Shown one piece after another: positions 9,444 through 18,305 of a stretch of DNA of 64,000 bases. The position numbers and the translations under genes were made by a program. The notes under the pieces were generated by a model. The model saw nothing but the letters and a program-made list of their open reading frames with translations, was not told the DNA's origin and searched no databases. The DNA is from Mannheimia haemolytica (GTDB taxonomy: Bacteria; Pseudomonadota; Gammaproteobacteria; Enterobacterales; Pasteurellaceae): the NCBI GenBank assembly GCA_900638155.1, contig LR134495.1, positions 1,922,001-1,986,000 of the forward strand, read 5' to 3'. Every line of letters starts with the position of its first letter. Position 1 is the stretch's first letter.

Positions 9444-12140
9444 TTATTCTTCAGTTGATGTTTCTGCTGTTTCGGCATTTTCTAATGCGTCTAGGCTTTC
9501 ATTTTCATCGTCTTCAGGCTCGCAGACTCGTTCAAGGCTGACGACTTGTTCGTCTTCTGCGGTGCGAATAATGCGAACGCCTTGGGTGTTTCGTCCAACG
9601 AGGCTGACTTCTGCCACTCGGGTGCGAACCAACGTGCCGGCATCGGTAATCAACATAATCTGGTCGGTTTCCTCTACTTGAACTGCCGCAACCACTTTGC
9701 CGTTTCGTTCGTTCACTTTAATTGAAACCACCCCTTTGGTTGCTCGGGATTTCACCGGATATTCGCTAATCACCGTGCGTTTACCGTAGCCGTTTTGGGT
9801 GACGGTTAAAATATCGCCTTCAGTACGAGGAATCACTAAGGAAACCACACGGTCTTTATCAAGGCTTACGCTCGAGGAATCTTCCGCCTCTTCATTTTCA
9901 ATTTCAATGATTTCAACTTCTTCTATCTCATCATTTGAAATTTCGGTGGTAGCAAGTTTAATGCCTCGCACACCGGTTGCAGTACGTCCCATCGCACGCA
10001 CCGCGGTTTCAGCAAAGCGAACCACACGACCTTGTGCCGAGAACAGCATAATTTCGCTCTCACCATCGGTAATATCCACCCCGATTAGTTCATCGCCTTC
10101 GCGAAGTTTTAACGCAATCAAACCGCTTGCACGCACGTTGCTAAAGGCATCAAGGGAAACTTTTTTCACTACACCGCTAGCTGTTGCCATAAAGATAAAC
10201 TTATCGGCACTAAATTCACCGTTTGGAATCGGTAGAATCGCGGTAATACGTTCGTTTTCTTCTTTCACTAACGGCAGAATATTCACAATCGGCGTGCCTC
10301 TTGCCCCACGGCTTGCTTGCGGTAATTGATACACTTTTAATTGATATAAACGCCCACGGCTTGAGAAGCAAAGAATGGTGTCGTGGGTGTTTGCCACCAA
10401 GAGTTTTTCGATGAAATCATCTTCTTTCATCTTGGTTGCCGACTTACCTTTACCGCCACGGCGTTGTGCCTCGTAGTCGGATAGCGGTTGATATTTCACA
10501 TAACCGGCGTGAGAAAGCGTAACCACCACATCTTCTTGTGCGATTAAGTCTTCAATGTTGATGTCGCCAGAGGCTGCGGTAATTTCAGTGCGGCGTTCAT
10601 CGTTAAAATCAGTTTTCACACGTTCTAACTCTTCACGGATCACTTCCATTAAGCGTTCCGGGCTGGTTAAAATGTGGATTAATTCACCAATTTCAGTTAA
10701 AAGTTCTTTGTATTCTTCAACGATTTTTTCGTGTTCTAAACCGGTTAAACGGTGTAAGCGTAGCTCTAAAATCGCTCTGGCTTGTGCCTCTGATAAATAG
10801 TATTCACCATCACGCACGCCTAAGTGCTCAGGTAAATCTTCCGGTCGAGAAGCCCCAACACCAGCCGCCTCTAACATTGGTGCAACATTGCCTAATGCCC
10901 AAGGGCGAGCCAATAAGCCTTCACGGGCTTCTTCTGCGGTTTTTGAGGCTCGAATTAATTCAATTACCGGGTCGATATTCGCTAACGCAATCGCCAAACC
11001 TTCTAAAATATGGGCACGTTCACGGGCTTTACGCAATTCAAAAATCGTACGGCGTGTAACCACTTCACGACGGTGTTTTACAAAGGCTTCGATGATCTGG
11101 CGTAAGTTCAGCACTTTTGGCTGACCGTTATCTAACGCCACCATATTGATACCAAACGTGACCTGCATTTGGGTTAAAGAATAAAGGTGGTTTAACACCA
11201 CTTCACCCACTGCATCACGCTTGACTTCAATGACAATCGAAATCCCTTTTTTATCGGAATAGTCATCAATTTTACTAATGCCTTCAATTTTCTTCTCTTT
11301 AACCAGCTCGGCAATTTTTTCAATTAATTTTGCCTTATTCACTTGGTATGGCAATTCGGTTACGACAATTTGCTCACGCCCTTTTTCGGTGGTTTCCACA
11401 CTGGCTTTCGCTCGCACATACACCTTGCCACGACCGGTGCGGTAAGCCTCTTCAATCCCTTTACGACCGTTGATAATCGCCCCGGTCGGGAAATCCGGCC
11501 CCGGAATATAACGCATTAGCTCTTCAACACTAATCTCTTCATTTTCAATGTAGGCCAAACAACCATCTAATACTTCGCCTAAATTATGCGGTGGAATATT
11601 GGTTGCCATACCGACCGCAATCCCTGAAGAACCATTGACTAACAGAGCCGGAATTTTGGTTGGCAATACATCAGGAATCATCTCTTTGCCGTCATAGTTC
11701 GGTGAGAAATCCACGGTTTCTTTATCGAGATCGGTTAATAATTCCTGCGTAATTTTCTGCATACGCACTTCGGTATAACGCATTGCTGCCGGTGCATCGC
11801 CATCAATAGAACCGAAGTTACCTTGCCCGTCCACTAACATATAACGTAGTGAGAACGGCTGAGCCATACGCACAATGGTGTCATACACCGCAGAGTCACC
11901 GTGTGGGTGATATTTACCGATCACATCACCGACCACACGGGCAGATTTAACGTGCGGCTTATTATAGGTGTTGCTGTTTTGATCCATTGAAAAAAGCACT
12001 CGGCGGTGTACCGGCTTTAAACCGTCTCGTACATCAGGCAAGGCACGCCCAACAATCACCGACATCGCATAGTCAAGGTAAGAGGTTTTTAATTCGTCCT
12101 CAATACTTACGGGAATAATATCTTTGGCTAATTCGCTCAT
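9444..12140 (-). CDS. gyrA: DNA gyrase subunit A
   Basis: 898-residue breakage-reunion subunit of DNA gyrase (A2B2), which introduces negative supercoils. The winged-helix domain carries the catalytic tyrosine in AMRYTEVRM at residue 122. The quinolone-resistance region [13 protein letters not shown] has Ser83 and Asp87, the sensitive-type residues. The C-terminal half contains the beta-pinwheel with the GyrA box QRRGGKGK. An acidic tail ([20 protein letters not shown]) ends the protein. An extended -10 promoter lies about 60 bases upstream of the ATG. The following gene, uup, is separated by an uptake signal (GACCGCTTGT, 9424-9433). Confidence 0.99.
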   Translation of the reverse strand: MSELAKDIIPVSIEDELKTSYLDYAMSVIVGRALPDVRDGLKPVHRRVLFSMDQNSNTYNKPHVKSARVVGDVIGKYHPHGDSAVYDTIVRMAQPFSLRYMLVDGQGNFGSIDGDAPAAMRYTEVRMQKITQELLTDLDKETVDFSPNYDGKEMIPDVLPTKIPALLVNGSSGIAVGMATNIPPHNLGEVLDGCLAYIENEEISVEELMRYIPGPDFPTGAIINGRKGIEEAYRTGRGKVYVRAKASVETTEKGREQIVVTELPYQVNKAKLIEKIAELVKEKKIEGISKIDDYSDKKGISIVIEVKRDAVGEVVLNHLYSLTQMQVTFGINMVALDNGQPKVLNLRQIIEAFVKHRREVVTRRTIFELRKARERAHILEGLAIALANIDPVIELIRASKTAEEAREGLLARPWALGNVAPMLEAAGVGASRPEDLPEHLGVRDGEYYLSEAQARAILELRLHRLTGLEHEKIVEEYKELLTEIGELIHILTSPERLMEVIREELERVKTDFNDERRTEITAASGDINIEDLIAQEDVVVTLSHAGYVKYQPLSDYEAQRRGGKGKSATKMKEDDFIEKLLVANTHDTILCFSSRGRLYQLKVYQLPQASRGARGTPIVNILPLVKEENERITAILPIPNGEFSADKFIFMATASGVVKKVSLDAFSNVRASGLIALKLREGDELIGVDITDGESEIMLFSAQGRVVRFAETAVRAMGRTATGVRGIKLATTEISNDEIEEVEIIEIENEEAEDSSSVSLDKDRVVSLVIPRTEGDILTVTQNGYGKRTVISEYPVKSRATKGVVSIKVNERNGKVVAAVQVEETDQIMLITDAGTLVRTRVAEVSLVGRNTQGVRIIRTAEDEQVVSLERVCEPEDDENESLDALENAETAETSTEE

Positions 12141-12198
12141 TGAAATTTCCTAATTTTATTAGTAAAAGAGCCTTAAATAAGGCGAAAAAATTGGCGAG

Positions 12199-12207
12199 AT
12201 TATAGCA
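12199..12207 (-). promoter_or_regulatory. gyrA extended -10 promoter element
   Basis: On the minus strand the sequence TGCTATAAT (12199-12207) is an extended -10 element placed about 60 bases before the gyrA ATG. No good -35 is visible at the expected distance. A short GCCTTA-AA-TAAGGC palindrome lies between the element and the gene. Confidence 0.55.
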
Positions 12208-12236
12208 TAAAAAGCAACAAAAAGGCGTACAAGCGG

Positions 12237-12617
12237 TCATTTTCTTTCGCTAAAACGTGGATTTGCCGGCATTCTTAATGCAATTCGCTCCCGATTCGCC
12301 GCCAGAGCGGTTTCAGTCGGTTGGTAATCCAGCCAGAGAGCGGGCTCTTGCGGTAAATATTCCGCCCAGAAATATTGCACCTTAAACCCTCTTGCTAAAC
12401 ATTCCTCGTGTAACGCATCGTAACGCTTTTTCAAAAACGTGAGTTTATTGAAGAAAAACCGAACGTGCCCTTCGCCCAGTTTGTAATCTTCCGGCTGTCC
12501 TTTTAAACTAAATTTGCCTTTCGCCACCGCATTCGGAATCCGAGTAAGTTCACGGTGTTCAGCAAGCAGGTGTTGATCGCATAATTCCGTTGGCGGAACA
12601 AGGTTAATTCGGGTCAT
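12237..12617 (-). CDS. Pyrimidine dimer DNA glycosylase (T4 endonuclease V / DenV-like)
   Basis: 126-residue small DNA repair enzyme related to phage T4 DenV, which flips out and removes cis-syn pyrimidine dimers and nicks the resulting abasic site. The N-terminus MTRINLVPPTELCDQHLLAE aligns column by column with T4 DenV. It keeps Thr2 (the nucleophile after Met removal), Arg3, His16, Arg22, Glu23 (the catalytic acid) and Arg26. The central GEGHVRFFFNKLTFLKKRY also matches the family's GxGHVxFFYDK segment, while the C-terminus differs from the phage enzyme. It lies between gyrA and the divergent ubiG with no phage genes nearby. A phage origin is inference. Confidence 0.9.
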   Translation of the reverse strand: MTRINLVPPTELCDQHLLAEHRELTRIPNAVAKGKFSLKGQPEDYKLGEGHVRFFFNKLTFLKKRYDALHEECLARGFKVQYFWAEYLPQEPALWLDYQPTETALAANRERIALRMPANPRFSERK

Positions 12618-12680
12618 TCTGATTTTCCTTTTAGATTAAATACGGTATAGTAACGGCTAAATTTACCATAGGAAACTCTT

Positions 12681-13394
12681 ATGCAAAATGTCGATCAACA
12701 AGAAATCAAAAAATTTGAAAATATGGCTAAAACCTGGTGGGATCCAAACGGCAGTTTCAAGCCGATTCATCTGCTTAATCCGCTGCGTTTAGCCTATATT
12801 TTAGAAAAATCGAACGGTTTATTTGGCAAAAAGGTGTTAGATGTCGGCTGTGGCGGCGGTATTTTAAGCGAAGCGATGGCGAAACAAGGGGCGATTGTTA
12901 CCGGCATTGATATGACCTCCGAGCCACTTGAGATCGCTAAACAACACGCCAAAGAAAACGGCTTAAACATTGATTATCAGCAAACCACGATTGAAAATTT
13001 TTTAGCAAAAATGACCGCTTGTCAGCACGAAAAATTTGATGTGATAACCTGTATGGAAATGCTGGAACACGTTCCCGATCCGCTTTCTATCGTTCAAAGC
13101 TGTAAAGCCTTGCTCAAACCTGACGGCGTGCTGTTTTTCTCTACCATTAACCGTACTTTTAAAGCCTATATGTTGGTAATTATCGGGGCGGAATATGTGC
13201 TGAAAATGTTGCCAAAAGGTACGCACGAATTTGAAAAATTCATCAAGCCTGCCGAATTGTTAGCTTGGTGCGATCAGGCTGATTTACGTTGCCAAGAGAT
13301 GAAAGGCTACCATTTCAACCCATTAACCGAAAAATTTTGGCTGAATAATGATGTGAGTTGTAACTATATCGCTACGCTGAAGCCAAATAATTAA
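12681..13394 (+). CDS. ubiG: Ubiquinone biosynthesis O-methyltransferase UbiG
   Basis: 237-residue SAM-dependent methyltransferase that does both O-methylation steps in ubiquinone synthesis. The SAM-binding motif I is [16 protein letters not shown] at about residues 53-68. Motif II/III residues are seen in [14 protein letters not shown], and the UbiG hallmark near the start is [16 protein letters not shown]. Length is normal. It begins with a good ribosome site (AGGAAAC) and is followed by ttcA 62 bases later on the same strand. An uptake signal (TGACCGCTTGT, about 13012) lies inside the gene and is read in frame. Confidence 0.97.
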   Translation: MQNVDQQEIKKFENMAKTWWDPNGSFKPIHLLNPLRLAYILEKSNGLFGKKVLDVGCGGGILSEAMAKQGAIVTGIDMTSEPLEIAKQHAKENGLNIDYQQTTIENFLAKMTACQHEKFDVITCMEMLEHVPDPLSIVQSCKALLKPDGVLFFSTINRTFKAYMLVIIGAEYVLKMLPKGTHEFEKFIKPAELLAWCDQADLRCQEMKGYHFNPLTEKFWLNNDVSCNYIATLKPNN

Positions 13395-13456
13395 CTTGCA
13401 AAATAGAACGAAATCTTTACTATACACCGCTAATTTCTAAGCCTAGTACAACTATT

Positions 13457-14395
13457 ATGACAGACGATACTCAAAAATCTGATAAAAAAATCACTTATAA
13501 TTTCAACAAGTTACAAAAACGTTTACGCCGCAATGTCGGCAATGCTATTGCCGATTTTGGTATGATTGAAGAGGGCGACCGTGTAATGGTGTGCCTTTCC
13601 GGCGGTAAAGACAGCTATACGCTGTTAGATATTTTGCTCAATTTACAGCAAAGTGCACCGGTGAATTTTAGTGTGGTGGCGGTCAATTTAGACCAAAAAC
13701 AACCGGGCTTTCCGGAAGAGGTATTGCCTCGCTATTTAGACAGCATTGGTGTGGAATACAAAATTGTGGAAGAAAACACCTACGGCATCGTAAAAGAGAA
13801 AATTCCGGAGGGCAAAACCACCTGTTCACTTTGCTCACGCCTTCGCCGTGGGATTTTATACCGCACCGCCACCGAATTGGGTGCAACCAAAATTGCATTA
13901 GGGCATCATCGTGACGATATGCTGGCGACTTTATTCTTAAATATGTTCTACGGCGGCAAAATGAAAAGTATGCCACCAAAACTGATTTCTGATGACGGCA
14001 AACAAATTGTGATTCGCCCACTCGCCTATTGTAAAGAAAAAGACATTATCAAATATGCCGAAGCCAAGCAGTTCCCGATTATTCCGTGTAATCTGTGTGG
14101 TTCTCAGCCTAATTTACAACGCCAAGTGGTGAAAGAAATGCTGAATACTTGGGATCGCCAATACCCGGGGCGTTTAGAAACGATGTTCAGTGCTTTGCAA
14201 GATATCGTGCCGTCCCACTTATGCGATCCGAAATTGTTTGATTTTAAAGGGATTAAACACGGTCAAACCATTGATGGCATTGAAGGCGACACCGCTTTTG
14301 ATGATGTCAAAATTGAAACCAAAACTTTCTTAGACGAAGATGACGATAACAATTTTGCCGAAGCGGGAATGATTCAGTTTAAAGAAGTAAATTAA
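13457..14395 (+). CDS. ttcA: tRNA 2-thiocytidine(32) synthetase TtcA
   Basis: 312-residue iron-sulfur enzyme that thiolates C32 of certain tRNAs. The ATP pyrophosphatase loop SGGKDSYTL is at about residues 48-56. The CxxC pair in [11 protein letters not shown] and the cysteine in IPCNLCGSQ are the three cluster ligands expected in the family. The acidic C-terminus ([10 protein letters not shown]) is typical of Pasteurellaceae versions. The gene ends 18 bases before a stem-loop terminator shared with the convergent ttrR. Confidence 0.97.
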   Translation: MTDDTQKSDKKITYNFNKLQKRLRRNVGNAIADFGMIEEGDRVMVCLSGGKDSYTLLDILLNLQQSAPVNFSVVAVNLDQKQPGFPEEVLPRYLDSIGVEYKIVEENTYGIVKEKIPEGKTTCSLCSRLRRGILYRTATELGATKIALGHHRDDMLATLFLNMFYGGKMKSMPPKLISDDGKQIVIRPLAYCKEKDIIKYAEAKQFPIIPCNLCGSQPNLQRQVVKEMLNTWDRQYPGRLETMFSALQDIVPSHLCDPKLFDFKGIKHGQTIDGIEGDTAFDDVKIETKTFLDEDDDNNFAEAGMIQFKEVN

Positions 14396-14413
14396 TACGG
14401 CAAAAGTCGAAAC

Positions 14414-14445
14414 TAAAGGTAGCAGAGCAATTTCCGCTACCTTTA
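14414..14445. terminator. Bidirectional terminator between ttcA and ttrR
   Basis: TAAAGGTAGC (14414-14423) and GCTACCTTTA (14436-14445) form a perfect 10-bp stem with a 12-base loop between the two convergent genes. It overlaps the last three bases of ttrR (stop codon at 14443-14445). Confidence 0.8.
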
Positions 14446-15027
14446 ATATTGTAACTCCCCGATCATCTGCACCAGCCCCGCCAAACTCTCCGCTTGCATT
14501 TTTTCCATCACATTGGCTCGATGTACTTCCACCGTACGCACTGAAATCGCTAATTTATCTGCGATCTGTTTATTGGTGAAACCTTGCATAATCAGTGGCA
14601 CAAGGTTACGCTCTTTTTCCGTCAATTTGGCGTAATTTTGCGAAATTTCACGAATTTTCACCGCTTTTTCACTTACTTTTTCCGCCTGTGCAATCGCCTG
14701 TTTTAGCTGTTCAAAACTTGCCGGCTTTTGCAGAAAATCCACTGCGCCTTTTTTCAATTCAGCGACTGCCATCGGCACATCACCGTGGGCGGTCATAATC
14801 ACCACCGCCAGGGTCGATTGTGCCTCTCGCAGTTGTTGATGAACCTGTTGCCCGTCTGGCAGCGGCATTCGAATATCTAGTAACAGTACGCCTTGCCGGT
14901 GTAAATCCGCCTGCGCCAAAAAATCTAGGCTGGATTGCCACGTTTGGATTTCCATCCCGAGCGGGGCAAGCAGGAAAGACATGGCGTCTAAAATGCTTTC
15001 TTCGTCATCAAGAATGTGAATAATCAT
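14443..15027 (-). CDS. ttrR: TtrR-type response regulator (FixJ/LuxR family)
   Basis: 194-residue two-component regulator predicted to switch on tetrathionate reductase genes when phosphorylated by TtrS. The receiver domain has the acidic pocket LDDEE at residues 6-10, the phospho-acceptor Asp51 in LLLDIRMPLPDG, the threonine in VIMTAHGD and the lysine in DFLQKP. A FixJ-type LuxR helix-turn-helix follows (LTEKERNLVPLIMQGFTNKQ, then RTVEVHRANVMEKM). It is encoded after ttrS on the minus strand, with an 85-base gap holding a long palindrome. The naming rests on its position beside ttrS and ttrB. Confidence 0.9.
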   Translation of the reverse strand: MIIHILDDEESILDAMSFLLAPLGMEIQTWQSSLDFLAQADLHRQGVLLLDIRMPLPDGQQVHQQLREAQSTLAVVIMTAHGDVPMAVAELKKGAVDFLQKPASFEQLKQAIAQAEKVSEKAVKIREISQNYAKLTEKERNLVPLIMQGFTNKQIADKLAISVRTVEVHRANVMEKMQAESLAGLVQMIGELQY

Positions 15028-15041
15028 TTTTTCTTTTTTCC

Positions 15042-15110
15042 GTAGGGGCGGGTCCTGTGCCCGCCCTGAATTTGATAGGATTTACGGGCAGGCACAGGAC
15101 CTGCCCCTAC
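15042..15110. repeat. Long REP-like palindrome between ttrS and ttrR
   Basis: Two 25-base arms (15042-15066 and 15086-15110) are inverted copies with only two differences, separated by 19 bases. The outer sequence GTAGGGGCGGG / CTGCCCCTAC shares its ends with the shorter palindromes at 31.3, 38.0, 50.1 and 55.2 kb. In the ttrS-ttrR transcript it would form a stable hairpin and may lower the amount of ttrR message. It contains no gene. Confidence 0.85.
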
Positions 15111-15112
15111 AT

Positions 15113-16768
15113 TTATATTTGAGGGAGTAAAAGCACTACCTTCGCCCCTTTCTCCCCGTTCGCCAATACAATCTGTCCGTTGAGCGATTGCATCAGCCGT
15201 TGACATAGCACCAAGCCTAGCCCTAAACCGTGCGGTTTGTCGGTGCGAAACGGCACAAACGGAAATTCAAGCTGGGCAGGGGAAAAACCGCCGCCGTTGT
15301 CTTCAATGGCAATTTCCAGCCCGTTTTCGACCGCTTGTAACCGCACCGTAATCTCGCTTGCACCGGCTTGCAGGGCGTTGAGCAGGCAGTTTGTCAGCAC
15401 TTGTTCCAATACCGTGGCGTGTAAATTAAGCCGAAAAGTGCGGTCGGCAATCAGCGAGATTTGTGCATTTTGGCGATTTTCCACCGCCACAAACTCGATC
15501 ACATTGGCAATCAATTGGTTCAAAATGACCGCTTGCGGTTCACCGCTCGGGCGGTTTTGCACCCAGTCCCGAATGCTCTGCATCGTTTTCACCGCCCGAT
15601 CTACCTGCGCAATCAGCTTATCCAAAATCCGCTGTTGATAGAGATCGCTGTTTTGGCTTTTCAGCCCCTCAGCGTACATTCGCACCGCCGACAACGGCTG
15701 TTTCAGTTCGTGGGCAAAACCGGTGGTCATCTCGCCCAGCAGGGCAAGGCGGTCGGCTCGGGTCAGCTCCTGCTGATACTGCTGCATTTTGCGGTGTGCC
15801 TGCTGTAACGCCTTGCTTTTGCGATAAACCTGATAACGCAGGGCAACAAGGTTGAGCAAAATGAACAACGCCACCGCCAGCAGCCCGAATTTATTGAGCC
15901 TAACCCAATCCAGCACCGTTGCCCACAGGCTTTTTTGTTGCGGGTGACGATAAAGTTCACGCAGAATGTGATCGGCTTGGGCGGAAGAAAACGGCAACGT
16001 CCAGCGGGGCAGGTCGGGATTTTGGCTGTTTAGCAAGCGTGTGGCAAGCTGAACCGCCAGCTCGTTCGGTACATTTTCCATCGCCGCCAGCGACCAGTTC
16101 GGCAACAACGGCGTGCTGGCAAGGCAACCCTGTGCCTGTGGGTTTTGCAAAATTAAGCGAAAATCCGACCGCTTGAACTTGCCCTCTTTCTCCAACTCTT
16201 CCAGCAAACAGACCGGCACAATCGCCGCTTCCACCTGTTTTTCCGCCAGCAAAGCCAAGGCATTTTCCACCGGAAAACCGCTAAACTGCACCGAAAAATC
16301 CCGATTTTGCCGCATTCCTGCCTGATGAAACTGATACAACCCAAGCAAAAAACCGCCGAAGGCATCGTTATCCACCGCACTGATGGTCTGATTTTTCAGA
16401 TCGCTTAACTGCCGATAATGGCTGTCGGCACGCACCCAAATGCTACTGCCCACCGCCCCTTGCTCACCATTTGCTGAAAACGGGCTATTAAGCGTAGCAA
16501 GCCACCGCACATTTTGGTTACTCAAATAGAAAAACTGGGCTTGATTAGTCAGCAGAAAATCCAACTCCGTACGGCGACTCGCCTCGTTAATCCCCAATGG
16601 AACAAGTTCAAACCGCTCATTGGGAAACTGCAAATTTAACCAATCCACCCAAGGCTGCCAATGCGTGCGGGTGTAGGCTTCCCCTCGTTGAGCGAGAATG
16701 CCGATTTGGTAGGTTTCTGCCAAAAGCAAGCTGGGGAGAAATAGAAGAAAAAGGAACAGTTTTTTCAT
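15113..16768 (-). CDS. ttrS: TtrS-type tetrathionate sensor histidine kinase
   Basis: 551-residue inner membrane sensor. The chosen start gives a clear signal peptide (MKKLFLFLLFLPSLLLA). Residues about 18-265 form a PhnD-like periplasmic binding domain (YQIGILAQRGEAYTRTHWQP) for ligand sensing. One membrane helix follows (FGLLAVALFILLNLVALRY). The kinase core has the H-box GFAHELKQPLSA, the N-box NALQAGASEITV and the G-boxes DNGGGFS and GLGLGL. This domain order is that of Salmonella TtrS. A REP palindrome begins only 10 bases before the start codon, so the native ribosome site and promoter may have been displaced. No good Shine-Dalgarno is seen. Confidence 0.92.
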   Translation of the reverse strand: MKKLFLFLLFLPSLLLAETYQIGILAQRGEAYTRTHWQPWVDWLNLQFPNERFELVPLGINEASRRTELDFLLTNQAQFFYLSNQNVRWLATLNSPFSANGEQGAVGSSIWVRADSHYRQLSDLKNQTISAVDNDAFGGFLLGLYQFHQAGMRQNRDFSVQFSGFPVENALALLAEKQVEAAIVPVCLLEELEKEGKFKRSDFRLILQNPQAQGCLASTPLLPNWSLAAMENVPNELAVQLATRLLNSQNPDLPRWTLPFSSAQADHILRELYRHPQQKSLWATVLDWVRLNKFGLLAVALFILLNLVALRYQVYRKSKALQQAHRKMQQYQQELTRADRLALLGEMTTGFAHELKQPLSAVRMYAEGLKSQNSDLYQQRILDKLIAQVDRAVKTMQSIRDWVQNRPSGEPQAVILNQLIANVIEFVAVENRQNAQISLIADRTFRLNLHATVLEQVLTNCLLNALQAGASEITVRLQAVENGLEIAIEDNGGGFSPAQLEFPFVPFRTDKPHGLGLGLVLCQRLMQSLNGQIVLANGEKGAKVVLLLPQI

Positions 16769-16777
16769 TTTAATATC

Positions 16778-16840
16778 GTAGGTTGGGTTGAGCTTGCGAA
16801 AACCTAACATTTATTGGTTAAACTTACGGAAACCCAAGAT
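16778..16840. repeat. REP palindromes upstream of ttrS, left flank of RayT
   Basis: GTAGGTTGGGTT (16778-16789) starts a palindromic unit that partly reads back as ACCTAAC. A second, degenerate unit with GGTTAAACTTACGGAAACCC follows at 16816-16835. The 12-mer is the exact reverse complement of AACCCAACCTAC on the other side of the RayT gene (17438-17449), as expected for REP sequences mobilised by that transposase family. Confidence 0.75.
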
Positions 16841-16874
16841 TCATTATTTAAATAACAAGCAGTAAATTTCAACA

Positions 16875-17366
16875 TCAACTACCCCAATCATTAGGTAATA
16901 TTCCCATTTTGACATAACGATGAAATGAGGAATATTTCCAATCAGCGACTTTCTCAACCAATCCATGTTTTAACGGATTAATATGGATATAATTAATGTG
17001 ATGTTCTAAATCTTTCTCATCACGAATACAATGTTCCCAAAATCGTCTTTGCCATATTCCCCTCTCACCCTTATTTTGACGACTTATCGACACTTGCTCA
17101 CTTTTGGGAATCCGCATAGAAAATTGCGTTTTTATTAAGCGAATACGTTTGGAATAATCACAATCTTCACCAAAGGTGCAAAGCATATATAAATGATCAG
17201 GTAGAATGACAATCGCATCAATTTCAAATGGGTAGCGATTTTTGACAATTTTAATCGCCATACGTAATTCATTAATATATTTTATTAATAAATCGCTTTT
17301 CCTATCTGCCAGATTAAGGGTAAAAAAGTAAGTAGCATTTGGTTTATAAAGACGGCGATATTGCAT
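16875..17366 (-). CDS. REP-associated tyrosine transposase (RayT / Y1 family)
   Basis: About 163-residue single-domain Y1 transposase of the RAYT group, which cuts and joins REP hairpins as single-stranded DNA in characterised members. Starting at MQYRRLYKPN gives the classical RAYT N-terminus (YFFTLNLADR). The HUH-like metal motif appears as ILPDHLYMLC, where the usual second histidine is a tyrosine (HLY instead of HxH). The catalytic tyrosine candidate lies in HHINYIHINPLKHGLV. The gene ends at WKYSSFHRYV, conserved in the family. It sits between ttrS and ttrB with inverted 12-bp REP ends on both sides. An alternative upstream start exists at 17390. Confidence 0.88.
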   Translation of the reverse strand: MQYRRLYKPNATYFFTLNLADRKSDLLIKYINELRMAIKIVKNRYPFEIDAIVILPDHLYMLCTFGEDCDYSKRIRLIKTQFSMRIPKSEQVSISRQNKGERGIWQRRFWEHCIRDEKDLEHHINYIHINPLKHGLVEKVADWKYSSFHRYVKMGILPNDWGS

Positions 17367-17419
17367 ATTTTTAAGATAGATATAGAGCATATTTTAAGTA
17401 ACAATTCTAAATCAATCGA

Positions 17420-17449
17420 TTGGGTTACGCTATCGCTAACCCAACCTAC
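17420..17449. repeat. REP palindrome, right flank of RayT
   Basis: TTGGGTTA (17420-17427) pairs with TAACCCAA (17437-17444) around a 9-base loop, and the unit ends in AACCCAACCTAC. The end matches, in inverted orientation, the REP on the other side of the RayT gene. Confidence 0.8.
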
Positions 17450-17473
17450 ATATCTATGCACTTGACCTCCCCC

Positions 17474-17512
17474 TTGATCTCAATCAACTTTCCCCTTGAT
17501 ATGTGGAAAACC
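17474..17512 (+). promoter_or_regulatory. ttrB control region: FNR box and TtrR-site candidate
   Basis: TTGATCTCAATCAA (17474-17487) is a perfect FNR consensus. Directly after it, CTTTCCCC and GTGGAAAACC (17488-17512) form an inverted repeat that is a candidate TtrR site; that assignment is inference. A 50-base block starting at the cytosine before the FNR box recurs exactly before ttrA (24850-24899). The ttrB ATG lies about 65 bases downstream, with GGGGGAAAT as ribosome site. The remainder of 17450-17578 shows no other feature. Confidence 0.8.
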
Positions 17513-17578
17513 ACAATACCTTGCCGTTCCCTCTCCGCCTTAGAATACCCTCGTTATTTTTAAATTTGTGGGGGAAAT

Positions 17579-18304
17579 ATGGATTTAAGCAAACGTTCCT
17601 TTTTGAAAGAGCTTTCCGCCTTGACGGTGGGGGCGAGTTTTGTGCCGTTGCAATCGGCTCAGGCGTTTATGCCGGCTCGGCGTGAGGGCGATGAGAACAA
17701 ACGCTATGCGATGCTGATTGATTTGCGCAAATGTATCGGCTGTCAGGCGTGTACCGTGAGTTGCTCGGTGGAGAACGCCACGCCGTTGCACAGCTTCCGC
17801 ACCACGGTGCGTCAATATGAAATTACCAACGGCACGCAGGTGGCGAACAATGTGGTGTTGCCTCGTTTGTGTAACCATTGCGATCAACCGCCGTGTGTGC
17901 CGGTCTGCCCGGTGCAGGCAACCTTCCAACGCAAAGACGGTGTGGTGGTAATTAACAATGAGCAGTGCATCGGCTGCGGTTACTGCGTGCAAGCCTGCCC
18001 GTACGATGCCCGTTTTATCAATGAAGAGACCAAAACTGCCGATAAATGCACCTTCTGCACTCACCGTTTGGAGGCAGGTCTGTTGCCGGCGTGCGTGGAA
18101 AGTTGCGTGGGCGGGGCGAGGGTAATTGGCGATTTGAACGATCCGAAAAGCCAAATTTCCCAGCTTTATCTAGCCCATAAAGATGACCTGAAAGTGCTAA
18201 AACCGGAGGCAGGCACCGTGCCACACGTTTTCTATGTGGGGCTGGACGATGCCTTTGTGAGCAAAATTGACGGGCAACCAATGCTCTGGACGGGGGAGGC
18301 GTAA
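17579..18304 (+). CDS. ttrB: Tetrathionate reductase iron-sulfur subunit TtrB
   Basis: 241-residue periplasmic electron-transfer subunit carrying four [4Fe-4S] clusters between TtrC and TtrA. The cysteine groups are visible: CIGCQACTVSC, CNHCDQPPCVPVCP, CIGCGYCVQACP and CTFCTHRL...PACVESC. The N-terminus SKRSFLKELSA is a Tat signal in which the first arginine of the pair is lysine. Salmonella TtrB is the known natural example of that KR variant, so this supports the identification. It is the first gene after the FNR-type promoter. ttrC starts one base after its stop codon. Confidence 0.97.
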   Translation: MDLSKRSFLKELSALTVGASFVPLQSAQAFMPARREGDENKRYAMLIDLRKCIGCQACTVSCSVENATPLHSFRTTVRQYEITNGTQVANNVVLPRLCNHCDQPPCVPVCPVQATFQRKDGVVVINNEQCIGCGYCVQACPYDARFINEETKTADKCTFCTHRLEAGLLPACVESCVGGARVIGDLNDPKSQISQLYLAHKDDLKVLKPEAGTVPHVFYVGLDDAFVSKIDGQPMLWTGEA

Positions 18305-18305
18305 A

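Noticed and set aside
11880..11900. Possible quinolone-resistance change in gyrA
   Set aside because: The region reads GDSAVYD with Ser83 and Asp87, the sensitive-type residues.
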